Assembly: GCF_050947335.1 (NCBI RefSeq)
Contig: NC_134997.1
Span: 868,001-932,000 of the forward strand
Length of the DNA stretch: 64,000 nucleotides
From: Megachile rotundata
Taxonomy: Eukaryota > Arthropoda > Insecta > Hymenoptera > Megachilidae
Direction of reading: 5' to 3'
The notes beneath the pieces were generated by a model. That model was not told the origin of the DNA. It searched no databases and saw nothing but the letters and a program-made list of their open reading frames with translations. Of this stretch, positions 16,371 through 31,530 are shown piece after piece (the stretch's first letter is position 1; each line of letters begins with the position of its first letter). Both the position numbers and the translations under genes were made by a program.

Positions 16371-16636
16371 AATCACAATCACAAAATCACAATCACACAA
16401 TCACAATCACACAATCACAATCACACAATCACAATCACACAATCACAATCACACAATCACAATCACACAATCACAATCACACAATCACAATCACACAATC
16501 ACAATCACACAATCACAATCACACAATCACAATCACACAATCACAATCACACAATCACAATCACACAATCACAATCACACAATCACAATCACACAATCAC
16601 AATCACACAATCACAATCACACAATCACAATCACAC
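16371..16636 (+). repeat. A-type run, 19 units (copy of 8,747 run)
   Basis: Counterpart of 8,747-9,012 with identical unit number and the same ACAAAATC in its first unit. Confidence 0.9.
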
Positions 16637-17150
16637 AATCAAACAATCGCAATCAAACAATCGCAATCACACAATCGCAATCACACAAACGCAATCACAC
16701 AATCGCAATCACACAATCGCAATCACACAATCGCAATCACCCAATCGCAATCACACAATCGCAATCACACAATCGCAATCACACAATCAAACAATCACAC
16801 AACCACAATCCCACAATCACAATCGCACAATCACAATCACACAATCGCAATCACACAAACGCAATCACACAATCGCAATCACACGATCGCAATCACACGA
16901 TCGCAATCACACGATCGCAATCACACGATCGCAATCACACGATCACAATCACACGATCGCAATCACACGATCACAATCACACTATCACGATCGCACAATC
17001 ACAGTCACACAATCACAGTCACACAATCACAATCACACAGTCACACAATCACAATCACAATCACAATCACAATCAGAATCACAATCACAATCACAATCAC
17101 AATCACAATCACAATCACACAATCACAGTCACGATCACACAATCACAATC

Positions 17151-20100
17151 ACACAATCACAATCCCACAATCACAATCACACAATCACAGTCACACAATC
17201 ACAATCACACAATCGCACAGTCACAATCCCACAATCACGATCACCCAATCACGATCACCCATTCACGATCACCCAATCACGATCACCCAATCACGATCAC
17301 ACAATCACGATCACACAATCACGATCACACAATCACGATCACACAATCGCGATCACACAATCACACAGTCACAATCCCACAATCACGATCACACAATCAC
17401 GACCACACAGTCACAATCACACAATCGCAATCACAATCACACAATCACAGTCACACAATCACAATCGCACAACCACAACCACACAATCCCACAGTCACAA
17501 TCCCACAATCACGATCACACAATCACGACCACACAGTCACGATCACACAATCGCAATCACACAATCACAATCATACAATCACAATCACACAATCACAACC
17601 ACGAATCACAATCACACAATCACCATCACACAATCACAATCACACAATCACGATCCCACAGTCACGATCCCACAATCACGATCACACAATCACGATCACA
17701 CAATCACCATCACACAATCACGACCACACAATCACGACCACACAATCACGATCACACAATCACGATCACACAATCACGATCACACTATCACGATCACACA
17801 ATCACGATCACACAATCACGATCACACAATCACGATCACACAATCACGATCACACAATCACGATCACACAATCACTATCACACAATCACGATCACACAAT
17901 CACAATCACACAACCACAACCACACAATCACACAGTTACAATCCCACAATCACGATCACACAATCACGACCACACAGTCACGATCACACAATCGCAATCA
18001 CAATCCCACAATCACAATCACAATCACACAATCACAGTCACACAATCACAATCAGACAACCACAACCACACAATCACACAGTCACAATCCCACAATCAGG
18101 ATCACACAATCACGATCACACAATCACGATCACACAATCACGATCACACAATCACACCGTCACAATCCCACAATCACAATCACACAATCACAATCACACA
18201 ATCACAATCACACAATCACAATCACACAATCACGACCACACAATCACGACCACACAATCACGATCACAAAATCACGATTACACTATCACGATCACACAAT
18301 CACGATCACATAATCACGATCACACAATCACGATCACACAATCACGATCACACAATCACGATCACACAATCACAATCACACAACCACACAATCACACAGT
18401 CACAATCCCACAATCACGATCACACAATCACGATCACACAATCACACAATCACAATCACAATCACAATCACACAATCGCGATCACGCAATCGCGATCACG
18501 CAATCACGATCACACAATCACGATTACACAATCACGATCACACAATCACAATCACACAACCACAACCACACAATCACACCGTCACAATCCCACAATCACG
18601 ATCACACAGTCACAATCACACAATCGCAATCACAATCCCACAATCACAATCACACAATCACAGTCACACAATCACAATCACACAACCACAACCACACAAT
18701 CACACAGTCAAAATCCCACAATCACGATCACACTATCACGACCACACAGTCACGATCACACAATCACGATCACACAATCACGATCACACTATCACGATCA
18801 CATTATCACGATCACACTATCACGATCACACAATCACAGTCACACAATCACAATCACACAGTCACACAATCACAATCACAATCACAATCACAATCACAAT
18901 CACACAATCACAGTCACGATCACACAATCACAATCACACAATCACAATCCCACAATCACAATCACACAATCACAGTCACACAATCACAATCACACAATCG
19001 CACAGTCACAATCCCACAATCACGATCACCCAATCACGATCACCCATTCACGATCACCCAATCACGATCACACAATCACGATCACGCAATCACGATCACA
19101 CAATCACGATCACACAATCACACAGTCACAATCCCACAATCACGATCACACAATCACGACCACACAGTCACAATCACACAATCGCAATCACAATCACACA
19201 ATCACAGTCACACAATCACAATCGCACAACCACAACCACACAATCCCACAGTCACAATCCCACAATCACGATCACACAATCACGACCACACAGTCACGAT
19301 CACACAATCGCAATCACACAATCACAATCATACAATCACAATCACACAATCACAACCACACAATCACAATCACACAATCACAATCACACAATCACAATCA
19401 CACAATCACAATCACACAATCACGATCCCACAGTCACGATCCCACAATCACGATCACACAATCACGATCACACAATCACCATCACACAATCACGATCACA
19501 CAATCACGATCACACAATCACGATCACACAATCACAATCACACAATCACGATCACACAATCACAATCACACAACCACAACCACACAATCACACAGTCACA
19601 ATCCCACAATCACGATCACACAATCACGACCACACAGTCACGGTCACACAATCGCAATCACAATCCCACAATCACAATCACAATCACACAATCACAGTCA
19701 CACAATCACAATCAGACAACCACAACCACACAATCACACAGTCACAATCCCACAATCAGGATCACACAATCACGATCACACAATCACGATCACACAATCA
19801 CGATCACACAATCACACCGTCACAATCCCACAATCACAATCACACAATCACGATCCCACAGTCACGATCCCACAATCACGATCACACAATCACGATCACA
19901 CAATCACGACCACACAATCACGACCACACAATCACGATCACACAATCACGATCACACTATCACGATCACACAATCACGGTCACACAATCACGACCACACA
20001 ATCACGATCACACAATCACGATCATACAATCACAATCACACAATCACAATCACACAATCACAATCACACAATCACAATCACACAATCACAATCACACAAT

Positions 20101-20460
20101 CACAATCACACAATCACGACCACACAATCACGGCCACACAATCACGATCACAAAATCACGATTACACTATCACGATCACACAATCACGATCACACAATCA
20201 CGATCACACAATCACGATCACACAATCACAATCACACAATCACGATCACACAATCTCAATCACACAACCACAACCACACAATCACACAGTCACAATCCCA
20301 CAATCACGATCACACAATCACGATCACACAATCACGATCACACAATCACACAATCACAATCACAATCACAATCACACAATCGCGATCACGCAATCGCGAT
20401 CACGCAATCGCGATCACGCAATCGCGATCACGCAATCGCGATCACACAATCACGATAACA
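17151..20460. repeat. Diverged third version of the 5.7-8.7 kb module
   Basis: This follows the order of modules seen at about 5,723-8,740 with a drifting offset. The offset is 11,428 at the CCCATTCACG variant (5,831 and 17,259), 11,399 at CAGGATC (6,698 and 18,097) and about 11,547 at the next CAGGATC (8,210 and 19,757). It differs from the two identical copies by whole-unit gains and losses, by one single-base loss near 17,600, and by re-entry of the CCCATTCACG module at about 18,960-19,050. It is clearly older than the 7,624-bp pair. No gene is seen. Confidence 0.75.
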
Positions 20461-20559
20461 CAATCACACAGTCACAATGCCACAATCACGATCACACAAT
20501 CACGACCACACAGTCACAATCACACAATCGCAATCACAATCACACAATCACAGTCACAC

Positions 20560-20817
20560 AATCACAATCACACAATCACAATCACACAATCACAATCACA
20601 CAATCACAATCACACAATCACAATCACACAATCACAATCACACAATCACAATCACACATTCACAATCACACAATCACAATCACACAATCACAATCACACA
20701 ATCACAATCACACAATCACAATCACACAATCACAATCACACAATCACAATCACACAATCACAATCACAATCACACAATCACAATCACACAATCACAATCA
20801 CACAATCACAATCACAC
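20560..20817 (+). repeat. A-type run, 18 units plus one extra hexamer
   Basis: CpG-free AATCACAATCACAC units. One ACATTC change lies near 20,657 and one extra AATCAC step near 20,760 breaks the 14-bp phase by +6. The run leaves through AATCAAAC into C-type units at 20,818. Confidence 0.9.
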
Positions 20818-20823
20818 AATCAA

Positions 20824-21064
20824 ACAATCGCAATCAAACAATCGCAATCACACAATCGCAATCACACAAACGCAATCACACAATCGCAATCACACAATCG
20901 CAATCACACAATCGCAATGACACAATCGCAATCACACAATCGCAATCACACAATCGCAATCACACAATCGCAATCACACAATCGCAATCACACAATCGCA
21001 ATCACACAATCGCAATCACACAATCGCAATCACACAATCGCAATCACACAATCGCAATCACACA
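20824..21064 (+). repeat. C-type run of about 17 units
   Basis: Near-uniform AATCGCAATCACAC following the A run. An ACAAACGC variant occurs early and AATGACAC at about 20,915. The exit is AATCAAACAATCACAC, the same exit as in the 5.2-kb composite. Confidence 0.88.
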
Positions 21065-23460
21065 ATCAAACAATCACACAACCACAATCCCACAATCACA
21101 ATCGCACAATCACAATCACACAATCGCAATCACACAAACGCAGTCACACAATCGCAATCACACGATCGCCATCACACGATCACAATCACACGATCGCAAT
21201 CACACGATCACAATCACACTATCACGATCACACAATCACGATCCCACAGTCACGATCCCACAATCACGATCACACAATCACAATCACACAATCACGGCCA
21301 CACAATCGCAACCACACAATCACGAGCACACAATCACGATCACACAATCACGATCACACTATCACGATCACACAATCACGATCACACAATCACGATCACA
21401 CAATCACGATCACACAATCACGATCCCACAGTCACGATCCCACAATCACAATCACACAATCACGACCACACAATCACGACCACACAATCACGACCACACA
21501 ATCACGATCACACAATCACGATCACACTATCACGATCACACTATCACGATCACACAATCACGATCACACAATCACGATCACACAATCACGATCACACAAT
21601 CACAAGCACACAATCACGATCACACAATCACAATCACACAACCACAACCACACAATCACACAGTCACAATCCTACAATCACGATCACACAATCACGACCA
21701 CACAGTCACAATCACACAATCGCAATCACAATCCCACAATCACAATCACACAATCACAGTCACACAATCACAATCACACAACCACAACCACACAATCACA
21801 CAGTCACAATCCCACAATCACGATCACACAATCACGATCACACAATCACGATCACACAATCACGATCACACAATCACACCGTCACAATCCCACAATCACA
21901 ATCACACAATCACGATCCCACAGTCACGATCCCACAATCACGATCACACAATCACAATCACACAATCACGACCACACAATCACGACCACACAATCACGAT
22001 CACACAATCGCGATCACACTATCACGATCACACAGTCACGGTCACACAATCACGACCACACAATCACGATCACACAATCACGATCACACAATCACAATCA
22101 CACAATCACAATCACACAATCACAATCACACAATCACAATCACACAATCACGACCACACAATCACGACCACACAATCACGACCACACAATCACGATCACA
22201 AAATCACGATTACACTATCACGATCACACAGTCATGATCCCACAATCACGATCACACAATCACGATCACACAATCACAATCACACAATCACGACCACACA
22301 ATCACGACCACACAATCACGATCACACAATCACGATCACACAATCACGATCACACTATCACGATCACACAATCACGATCACACAATCACGATCACACAAT
22401 CACGATCACACAATCACGATCACACAATCAGAATCACACCTTCACGATCACACAATCACAATCACACAACCACAACCACACAATCACACAGTCACAATCC
22501 CACAATCACGATCACACAATCACGACCACACAGTCACAATCACACAATCGCAATCACAATCCCACAATCACAATCACACAATCACAGTCACACAATCACA
22601 ATCACACAACCACAACCACACAATCACACAGTCACAATCCCACAATCACGATCACACAAACACGATCACACAATCACGATCACACAATCGCAACCACACA
22701 ATCACGAGCACACAATCACGATCACACAATCACGATCACACTATCACGATCACACAATCACGATCACACAATCACGATCACACAATCACGATCACACAAT
22801 CACGATCACACAATCACGATCACACAATCACGATCCCACAGTCACGATCCCACAATCACGATCACACAATCACAATCACACAATCACGACCACACAATCA
22901 CGACCACACAATCACGATCACACAATCACGATCACACAATCACGATCACACTATCACGATCACACAATCACGATCACACAATCACGATCACACAATCACA
23001 ATCACACAATCACGATCACACAATCACAATCACACAACAACAACCACACAATCACACAGTCACAATCCCACAATCACGATCACACAATCACGACCACACA
23101 GTCACAATCACACAATCGCAATCACAATCCCACAATCACAATCACACAATCACAGTCACACAATCACAATCACACAACCACAACCACACAATCACACAGT
23201 CACAATCCCACAATCACGATCACACAATCACGATCACACAATCACGATGACACAATCACAATCACACAATCGCACAGTCACAATCCCACAATCACGATCA
23301 CCCAATCACGATCACCCAATCACGATCACCCAATCACGATCACACAATCACGATCAGACAATCACGATCACACAATCACGATCCCACAGTCACGATCCCA
23401 CAATCACGATCACACAATCACAATCACACAATCACGACCACACAATCACGATCACATTAT
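21065..23460. repeat. Mixed G-type satellite modules
   Basis: G-type units mixed with AACCACAACC, AATCCCAC, CAGTCAC and CTATCAC variants. A CACGATC / CACGATCGCC stretch lies at 21,150-21,200. The rare CAGTCATGATCC variant at 22,229 recurs at 29,582, linking this part to the right half (offset 7,353). Nothing here resembles a gene or a non-satellite insertion. Confidence 0.85.
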
Positions 23461-23873
23461 CACGATCACACAATCACGATCACACAACCACAACCACACA
23501 ATCACACAGTCGCAATCCCACAATCACGATCACACAATCACACAATCACAATCACACAATCGCGATCACGCAATCGCGATCACGCAATCGCGATCACACA
23601 ATCACGATCACACAATCACACAGTCACAATCCCACAATCACGATCACACAATCACGACCACACAGTCACAATCACACAATCGCAATCACAATCACACAAT
23701 CACAGTCACACAATCACAATCACACAACCACAACCACACTATCACACAGTCACAATCCCACAATCACGATCACACAATCACGACCACACAGTCACGATCA
23801 CACAATCACGATCACACGTTCACGATCACACTATCACGATCACACAATCACAGTCACACAATCACAATCACAC

Positions 23874-24029
23874 AATCACAATCACAATCACAATCACAAT
23901 CACAATCACAATCACAATCACAATCACAATCACAATCACAATCACAATCACAATCACAATCACAATCACAATCACAATCACAATCACAATCACAATCACA
24001 ATCACAATCACAATCACAATCACAATCAC
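23874..24029 (+). repeat. Perfect AATCAC hexamer tract, 26 units
   Basis: 156 bp of uninterrupted (AATCAC)n, followed by one AGTCAC and two more hexamers to 24,047. The normal 6+8 alternation is absent, so the minus strand (GTGATT repeated) also lacks stops here and gives short dipeptide-repeat frames. The paired tract at 30,349 has 34 units. Confidence 0.96.
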
Positions 24030-24979
24030 AGTCACAATCACAATCACACAATCACAGTCACGATCACACAATCACAATCACACGATCACAATCCCACAAT
24101 CACAATCACACAATCACAGTCACACAATCACAATCACACAATCGCACAGTCACAATCCCACAATCACGATCACCCAATCACGATCACCCAATCACGATCA
24201 CCCAATCACGATCACCCAATCACGATCACCCAATCACGATCACCCAATCACGATCACACAATCACTATCACACAATCACACAGTCACAATCCCACAATCA
24301 CGATCACACAATCACGACCACACAGTCACAATCACACAATCGCAATCACAATCACACAATCACAGTCACACAATCACAATCGCACAACCACAACCACACA
24401 ATCCCACAGTCACAATCCCACAATCACGATCACACAATCACGATCACACAATCACGATCACACAACCACGATCACACAATCACGATCACACAATCACGAT
24501 CACACAACCACAACCACACAATCACACAGTCACAATCCCACAATCACGATCACACAATCACGACCACACAGTCACAATCACACAATCGCAATCACAATCC
24601 CACAATCACAATCACACAATCGCAGTCACACAATCACAATCACACAACCACAACCACACAATCACACAATCAAAATCCCACAATCACGATCACACTATCA
24701 CGACCACACAGTCACGATCACACAATCACGATCACACTATCACGATCACACTATCACGATCACACTATCACGATCACACTATCACGATCACACAATCACA
24801 GTCACACAATCACAATCACACAGTCACACAATCACAATCACAATCACAATCACAATCACAATCACAATCACACAATCACAGTCACGATCACACAATCACA
24901 ATCACACAATCGCAATCACACAATCGCAATCACACAATCGCAATCACACAATCGCAATCACACAATCAAACAATCACAC

Positions 24980-25161
24980 AATCACGATCGCACAATCACG
25001 ATCGCACAATCACGATCGCACAATCACGATCGCACAATCACGATCGCACAATCACGATCGCACAATCACGATCGCACAATCACGATCGCACAATCACGAT
25101 CGCACAATCACGATCGCACAATCACGATCGCACAATCACGATCGCACAATCACGATCGCAC
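24980..25161 (+). repeat. P-type run, 13 units with CGATCG sites
   Basis: Thirteen consecutive AATCACGATCGCAC units, each holding the 6-bp palindrome CGATCG. Entered through AATCAAACAATCACAC and left through GATCACAAAATC. The partner run at 31,531 has ten units. Confidence 0.94.
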
Positions 25162-26241
25162 AATCACGATCACAAAATCACGATCACAATCACGATCACA
25201 CAATCACGATCACACAATCACGATCACAGAATCACGATCACAGAATCACGATCACACAATCACGATCACACAATCACGATCACACAATCACGATCACACA
25301 ATCACGATCACACAATCACGATCACACAATCACAATCACACAATCACGATCACAGAATCACGATCACACAGTCACGATCACACAATCACGATCACACAAT
25401 CACAATCACACAATCACAAACACGCAGTCGCGATCACACGATCACGATCACACGATCACGATCACACAATCACAATCACACAATCAAGATCACACAATCA
25501 CGATCACACAATAACAATCACACAATCACAATCACACAATCACAATCACACAATCACAGTCACACAATCACAATCACACAGTCACACCATCACAATCACA
25601 ATCACAATCACAGTCACAATCACAATCACAATCACAATCACACAATCACAGTCACGATCACAGAATCACAATCACACAGTCACAATCCCACAATCACAAT
25701 TACACAATCACAGTCACACAATCACAACCACACAATCACACAGTCACAATCTCACAATCACGATCACACAATCACGACCACACAGTCGCAATCACACAAT
25801 CGCAATCACACAATCGCAATCACACAATCGCAATCCCACAATCACAATCACACAATCACAGTCACACAATCACAATCACACAACCACAACCACACAATCA
25901 CACAGTCACAATCCCACAATCACGATCACACAATCACGACCACACAGTCACGATCACACAATCACGATCACACTATCACGATCACACTATCACGATCACA
26001 CAATCACGATCACACAATCGCGATCACACAATCACGACCACACAATCACACAGTCCTAATCCCACAATCACGATCACACAATCACGATCACCCAATCACG
26101 ATCACCCAATCACGATCACACAATCACAATCACACAATCGCACAGTCACAATCCCACAATCACGATCTCCCAATCACGATCACCCAATCACGATCACCCA
26201 ATCACGATCACACAATCACGATTACACAATCACGATCACAG

Positions 26242-26265
26242 AATCCTAATCACACATTCAGGATC
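26242..26265. other. First AATCCT...AGGATC marker with short inverted repeat
   Basis: AATCCTAATC is followed 10-12 bases later by CAGGATC, so ATCCT and AGGAT can pair around a 12-base loop (5-bp stem). This copy has ACATTC in the loop region. About 35 copies follow to the right, the last at 63,870, and I found none to the left. The stem is short, so a structural or protein-binding role is only a possibility. Confidence 0.75.
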
Positions 26266-28740
26266 GCACAATCACGATCACATAATCACGGTCACACCAT
26301 CGCGATCACAAAATCACGATCACACAATCACACAATCACAATCACAATCAACCATAACAATCACACAATCACAATCAAACAATCACAATCAAACAATCAC
26401 AATCACACAATCACGATCACACAATCACGATCACACAATCACGATCACACAATCACGAACACAATCACGATCACACAATCACGATCACACAATCACGATC
26501 ACACAATCGCGATCACACAATCACGACCACACAATCACACAGTCACAATCCCACAATCACGATCACACAATCACAACCACACAGTCGCAATCACACAATC
26601 GCAATCACAATCCCACAATCACAATCACACAATCACAGTCACACAATCACAATCACACAACCACAACCACACAATCACACAGTCAAAATCCCACAATCAC
26701 GATCACACTATCACGACCACACAGTCACGATCACACAATCACGATCACACTATCACGATCACACTATCACGATCACACAATCACAGTCACACAATCACAA
26801 TCACACAGTCACACAATCACAATCACAATCACAAACACAATCACACAATCACAGTCACGATCACACAATCACAATCACACAATCACCATCCCACAATCAC
26901 AATCACACAATCACAGTCACACAATCACAATCACACAATCCCACAATCACGATCACCCAATCACGGTCACCCAATCACGATCACACGATCACAATCACAC
27001 GATCACAATCACACAATCACAATCACACAATCACAATCACACAATCACAATCACACAATCACAATCACACAATCACAATCACACAATCACAATCGCACAA
27101 TCACAACCACATAATCACAATCACACAATCACAATCACACAATCACAATCACACAATCACAATCACACAATCAAACAATCGCAATCAAACAATCGCAATC
27201 ACACAATCGCAATCACACAAACGCAATCACACAATCGCAATCACACAATCGCAATCACACAATCGCAATGACACAATCGCAATCACACAATCGCAATCAC
27301 ACAATAGCAATCACACAATCGCAATCACACGATCAAACAATCACACAACCACAATCCCACAATCACAATCGCACAATCACAATCACACAATCGCAATCAC
27401 ACAAACGCAATCACACAATCGCAATCACACGATCGCAATCACACGATCGCAATCACACGATCGCAATCACACGATCACAATCACACGATCGCAATCACAC
27501 GATCACAATCACACTATCACGATCGCACAATCACAGTCACACAATCACAATCACACAGTCACACAATCACAATCACAATCACAATCAGAATCACAATCAC
27601 AATCACAATCACAATCACAATCACAATCACAATCACACAATCACAGTCACGATCACACAATCACAATCACACAATCACAATCCCACAATCACAATCACAC
27701 AATCACAGTCACACAATCACAATCACACAATCGCACAGTCACAATCCCACAATCACGATCACCCAATCACGATCACCCATTCACGATCACCCAATCACGA
27801 TCACCCAATAACGATCACACAATCACGATCACACAATCACGATCACACAATCACGATCACACAATCACGATCACACAATCACACAGTCACAATCACACAG
27901 TCACAATCCCACAATCACGATCACACAATCACGACCACACAGTCACAATCACACAATCGCAATCACAATCACACAATCACAGTCACACAATCACAATCGC
28001 ACAACTACAACCACACAATCCCACAGTCACAATCCCACAATCACGATCACACAATCACGACCACACAGTCACGATCACACAATCGCAATCACACAATCAC
28101 AATCATACAATCACAATCACACAATCACAACCACACAATCACAATCACACAATCACAATCACACAATCACGATCACACAATCACGATCCCACAGTCACGA
28201 TCCCACAATCACGATCACACAATCACGATCACACAATCACCATCACACAATCACGACCACACAATCACGACCACACAATCACGATCACACAATCACGATC
28301 ACACTATCACGATCACACAATCACGATCACACAATCACGATCACACAATCACGATCACACAATCACCATCACACAATCACAATCACACAATCACAATCAC
28401 ACAATCACAATCACACAATCACAATCACACAATCACAATCACACAATCACAATCACACAATCACAATCACGCAATCACGACCACACAATCACGACCACAC
28501 AATCACGACCACACAATCACGAGTACACTATCACGATCACACAATCACGATCACACAATCACGATCACACAATCACGATCACACAATCACGATCACACAA
28601 TCACGATCACACAATCACACAGTCACAATCCCACAATCACGATCACACAATCACAATCACACAATCACAATCACACAATCACAATCACTCAATCACAATC
28701 ACACAATCACAATCACACAATCAAACAATCGCGATCAAAC

Positions 28741-28782
28741 AATCGCGATCGCACAATCGCGATCGCACAATCGCGATCGCAC
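28741..28782 (+). repeat. S-type run, 3 units with GCGATCGC
   Basis: Three AATCGCGATCGCAC units, each with the 8-bp palindrome GCGATCGC. Preceded by two AATCGCGATCAAAC-type units and followed by AATCACGATCAAAC. Confidence 0.9.
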
Positions 28783-28879
28783 AATCACGATCAAACAATC
28801 ACGATCACAGAATCACGATCACACAATCACGATCAAACAATCACGATCACACAATCACGATCACACAATCACGATCACA

Positions 28880-29290
28880 CAATCACGATCACACAATCAC
28901 GATCACACAATCACGATCACACAATCACGATCACACAATCACGATCACACAATCACGATCACACAATCACACAGTCACGATCCCACAATCACGATCACAC
29001 AATCACGACCACACAGTCACAATCACACAGTCACAATCACACAATCACCATCACACAAGCACGATCACACAATCACGATCACACAATCACGATCACACAA
29101 TCACCATCACACAATCACGATCACAAAATCACGATCACAATCACGATTACACAATCACGATCAAAGAATCCTAATCACACAATCAGGATCACAAAATCAC
29201 GATCACATAATCGGTCACACAATCACGGTCACACAATCACGATCACACAATCACGATCACACAATCACGATCACATAATCACACAATCAC
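28880..29290. repeat. Right-type module, duplicated at 31.8 kb
   Basis: Carries ACAAGCACGATC at 29,055, GATCACAAAATC, AATCCTAATC...CAGGATC at 29,167 and the 12-bp unit ATAATCGGTCACAC. The same order with the same rare ACAAGCACG variant is found 2,886 bp downstream (31,941 onward). Confidence 0.82.
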
Positions 29291-30348
29291 AATCACAATC
29301 ACAATCACAATCACATAATCACAATCACATAATCACAATCACACAATCGCGATCACACTATCACGATCACACAGTCACGGTCACACAATCACGACCACAC
29401 AATCACGATCACACAATCACGATCACACAATCACAATCACACAATCACAATCACACAATCACAATCACACAATCACAATCACACAATCACAATCACACAA
29501 TCACGACCACACAATCACGACCACACAATCACGACCACACAATCACGATCACAAAATCACGATTACACTATCACGATCACACAGTCATGATCCCACAATC
29601 ACGATCACACAATCACGATCACACAATCACAATCACACAATCACGACCACACAATCACGACCACACAATCACGATCACACAATCACGATCACACAATCAC
29701 GATCACACTATCACGATCACACAATCACGATCACACAATCACGATCACACAATCACGATCACACAATCACGATCACACAATCACAATCACACCTTCACGA
29801 TCACACAATCACAATCACACAATCACGATCACACGATCACGATCACACTATCACGATCACACAATCACGATCACACAATCACGATCACACAATCACGATC
29901 ACACAATCACGATCACACAATCACAACCACACAATCACGATCACACAATCACGATCACACAACCACAACCACACAATCACACAGTCGCAATCCCACAATC
30001 ACGATCACACAATCACACAATCACAATCACACAATCGCGATCACGCAATCGCGATCACGCAATCGCGATCACACAATCACGATCACACAATCACACAGTC
30101 ACAATCCCACAATCACGATCACACAATCACGACCACACAGTCACAATCACACAATCGCAATCACAATCACACAATCACAGTCACACAATCACAATCACAC
30201 AACCACAACCACACTATCACACAGTCACAATCCCACAATCACGATCACACAATCACGACCACACAGTCACGATCACACAATCACGATCACACTTTCACGA
30301 TCACACTATCACGATCACACAATCACAGTCACACAATCACAATCACAC

Positions 30349-30552
30349 AATCACAATCACAATCACAATCACAATCACAATCACAATCACAATCACAATC
30401 ACAATCACAATCACAATCACAATCACAATCACAATCACAATCACAATCACAATCACAATCACAATCACAATCACAATCACAATCACAATCACAATCACAA
30501 TCACAATCACAATCACAATCACAATCACAATCACAATCACAATCACAATCAC
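30349..30552 (+). repeat. Perfect AATCAC hexamer tract, 34 units
   Basis: 204 bp of uninterrupted (AATCAC)n ending in AGTCAC and two more hexamers, exactly as at 23,874 but 48 bp longer. This is the longest pure hexamer tract in the window. Confidence 0.96.
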
Positions 30553-31530
30553 AGTCACAATCACAATCACACAATCACAGTCACGATCACACAATCACAA
30601 TCACACGATCACAATCCCACAATCACAATCACACAATCACAGTCACACAATCACAATCACACAATCGCACAGTCACAATCCCACAATCACGATCACCCAA
30701 TCACGATCACCCAATCACGATCACCCAATCACGATCACCCAATCACGATCACCCAATCGCGATCACCCAATCACGATCACCCAATCACGATCACCCAATC
30801 ACGATCACACAATCACTATCACACAATCACACAGTCACAATCCCACAATCACGATCACACAATCACGACCACACAGTCACAATCACACAATCGCAATCAC
30901 AATCACACAATCACAGTCACACAATCACAATCGCACAACCACAACCACACAATCCCACAGTCACAATCCCACAATCACGATCACACAATCACGATCACAC
31001 AATCACGATCACACAACCACGATCACACAATCACGATCACACAATCACGATCACACAACCACAACCACACAATCACACAGTCACAATCCCACAATCACGA
31101 TCACACAATCACGACCACACAGTCACAATCACACAATCGCAATCACAATCCCACAATCACAATCACACAATCGCAGTCACACAATCACAATCACACAACC
31201 ACAACCACACAATCACACAATCAAAATCCCACAATCACGATCACACTATCACGACCACACAGTCACGATCACACAATCACGATCACACTATCACGATCAC
31301 ACTATCACGATCACACTATCACGATCACACTATCACGATCACACAATCACAGTCACACAATCACAATCACACAGTCACACAAACACAATCACAATCACAA
31401 TCACAATCACAATCACAATCACACAATCACAGTCACGATCACACAATCACAATCACACAATCGCAATCACACAATCGCAATCACACAATCGCAATCACAC
31501 AATCGCAATCAAACAATCAAACAATCACAC

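Larger units (their letters stand above)
9550..17150. repeat. 7,624-bp higher-order unit, copy 2
   Basis: Tandem partner of 1,926-9,526 with no indel detected between the copies, since the offset stays at 7,624 from end to end. In an array where other duplicates have drifted by 6, 14, 28 or 42 bp, a zero-indel match over 7.6 kb implies a very recent duplication, active homogenisation, or an assembly duplication. The last shared base is 17,150. After it the sequence continues with a diverged version of the module found at 5.7-8.7 kb. Confidence 0.93.
23461..25325. repeat. Paired block, copy 1 (hexamer tract plus P run)
   Basis: Matches 29,936-31,835. The offset is 6,475 up to the hexamer tract (CAGTCGCAATCC at 23,508 and 29,983) and 6,523 after it. 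It becomes 6,551 after a CACCCAATC series and 6,509 after a P-type run. The steps are +48, +28 and -42 bp, all multiples of 6 or 14. The left limit is the ATTAT-type divergence at about 23,460. The right limit is about 25,325. Confidence 0.88.
25326..28880. repeat. Transition zone between left and right module families
   Basis: Left-type modules (CAGTCAC, AACCACAACC, AATCGCAC, CACCCAATC) are here joined by the first right-type markers: AATCCTAATC at 26,242, CATAATCACGG at about 26,281 and AATCAACCATAAC at about 26,346. From 27,180 to about 28,600 a left-type module returns, with C-type units, the AATCAG hexamer tract and CCCATTCACG at 27,778. A three-unit S run lies at 28,741-28,782. No gene is seen. 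Confidence 0.75.

Noticed and set aside
23854..24071. Minus-strand Cys-Asp and Val-Ile dipeptide-repeat frames over the hexamer tract, also at 30,329-30,594
   Set aside because: They exist only because the pure (GTGATT)n complement lacks the TGA that the normal 14-bp unit supplies. No start context or other coding signal is present.
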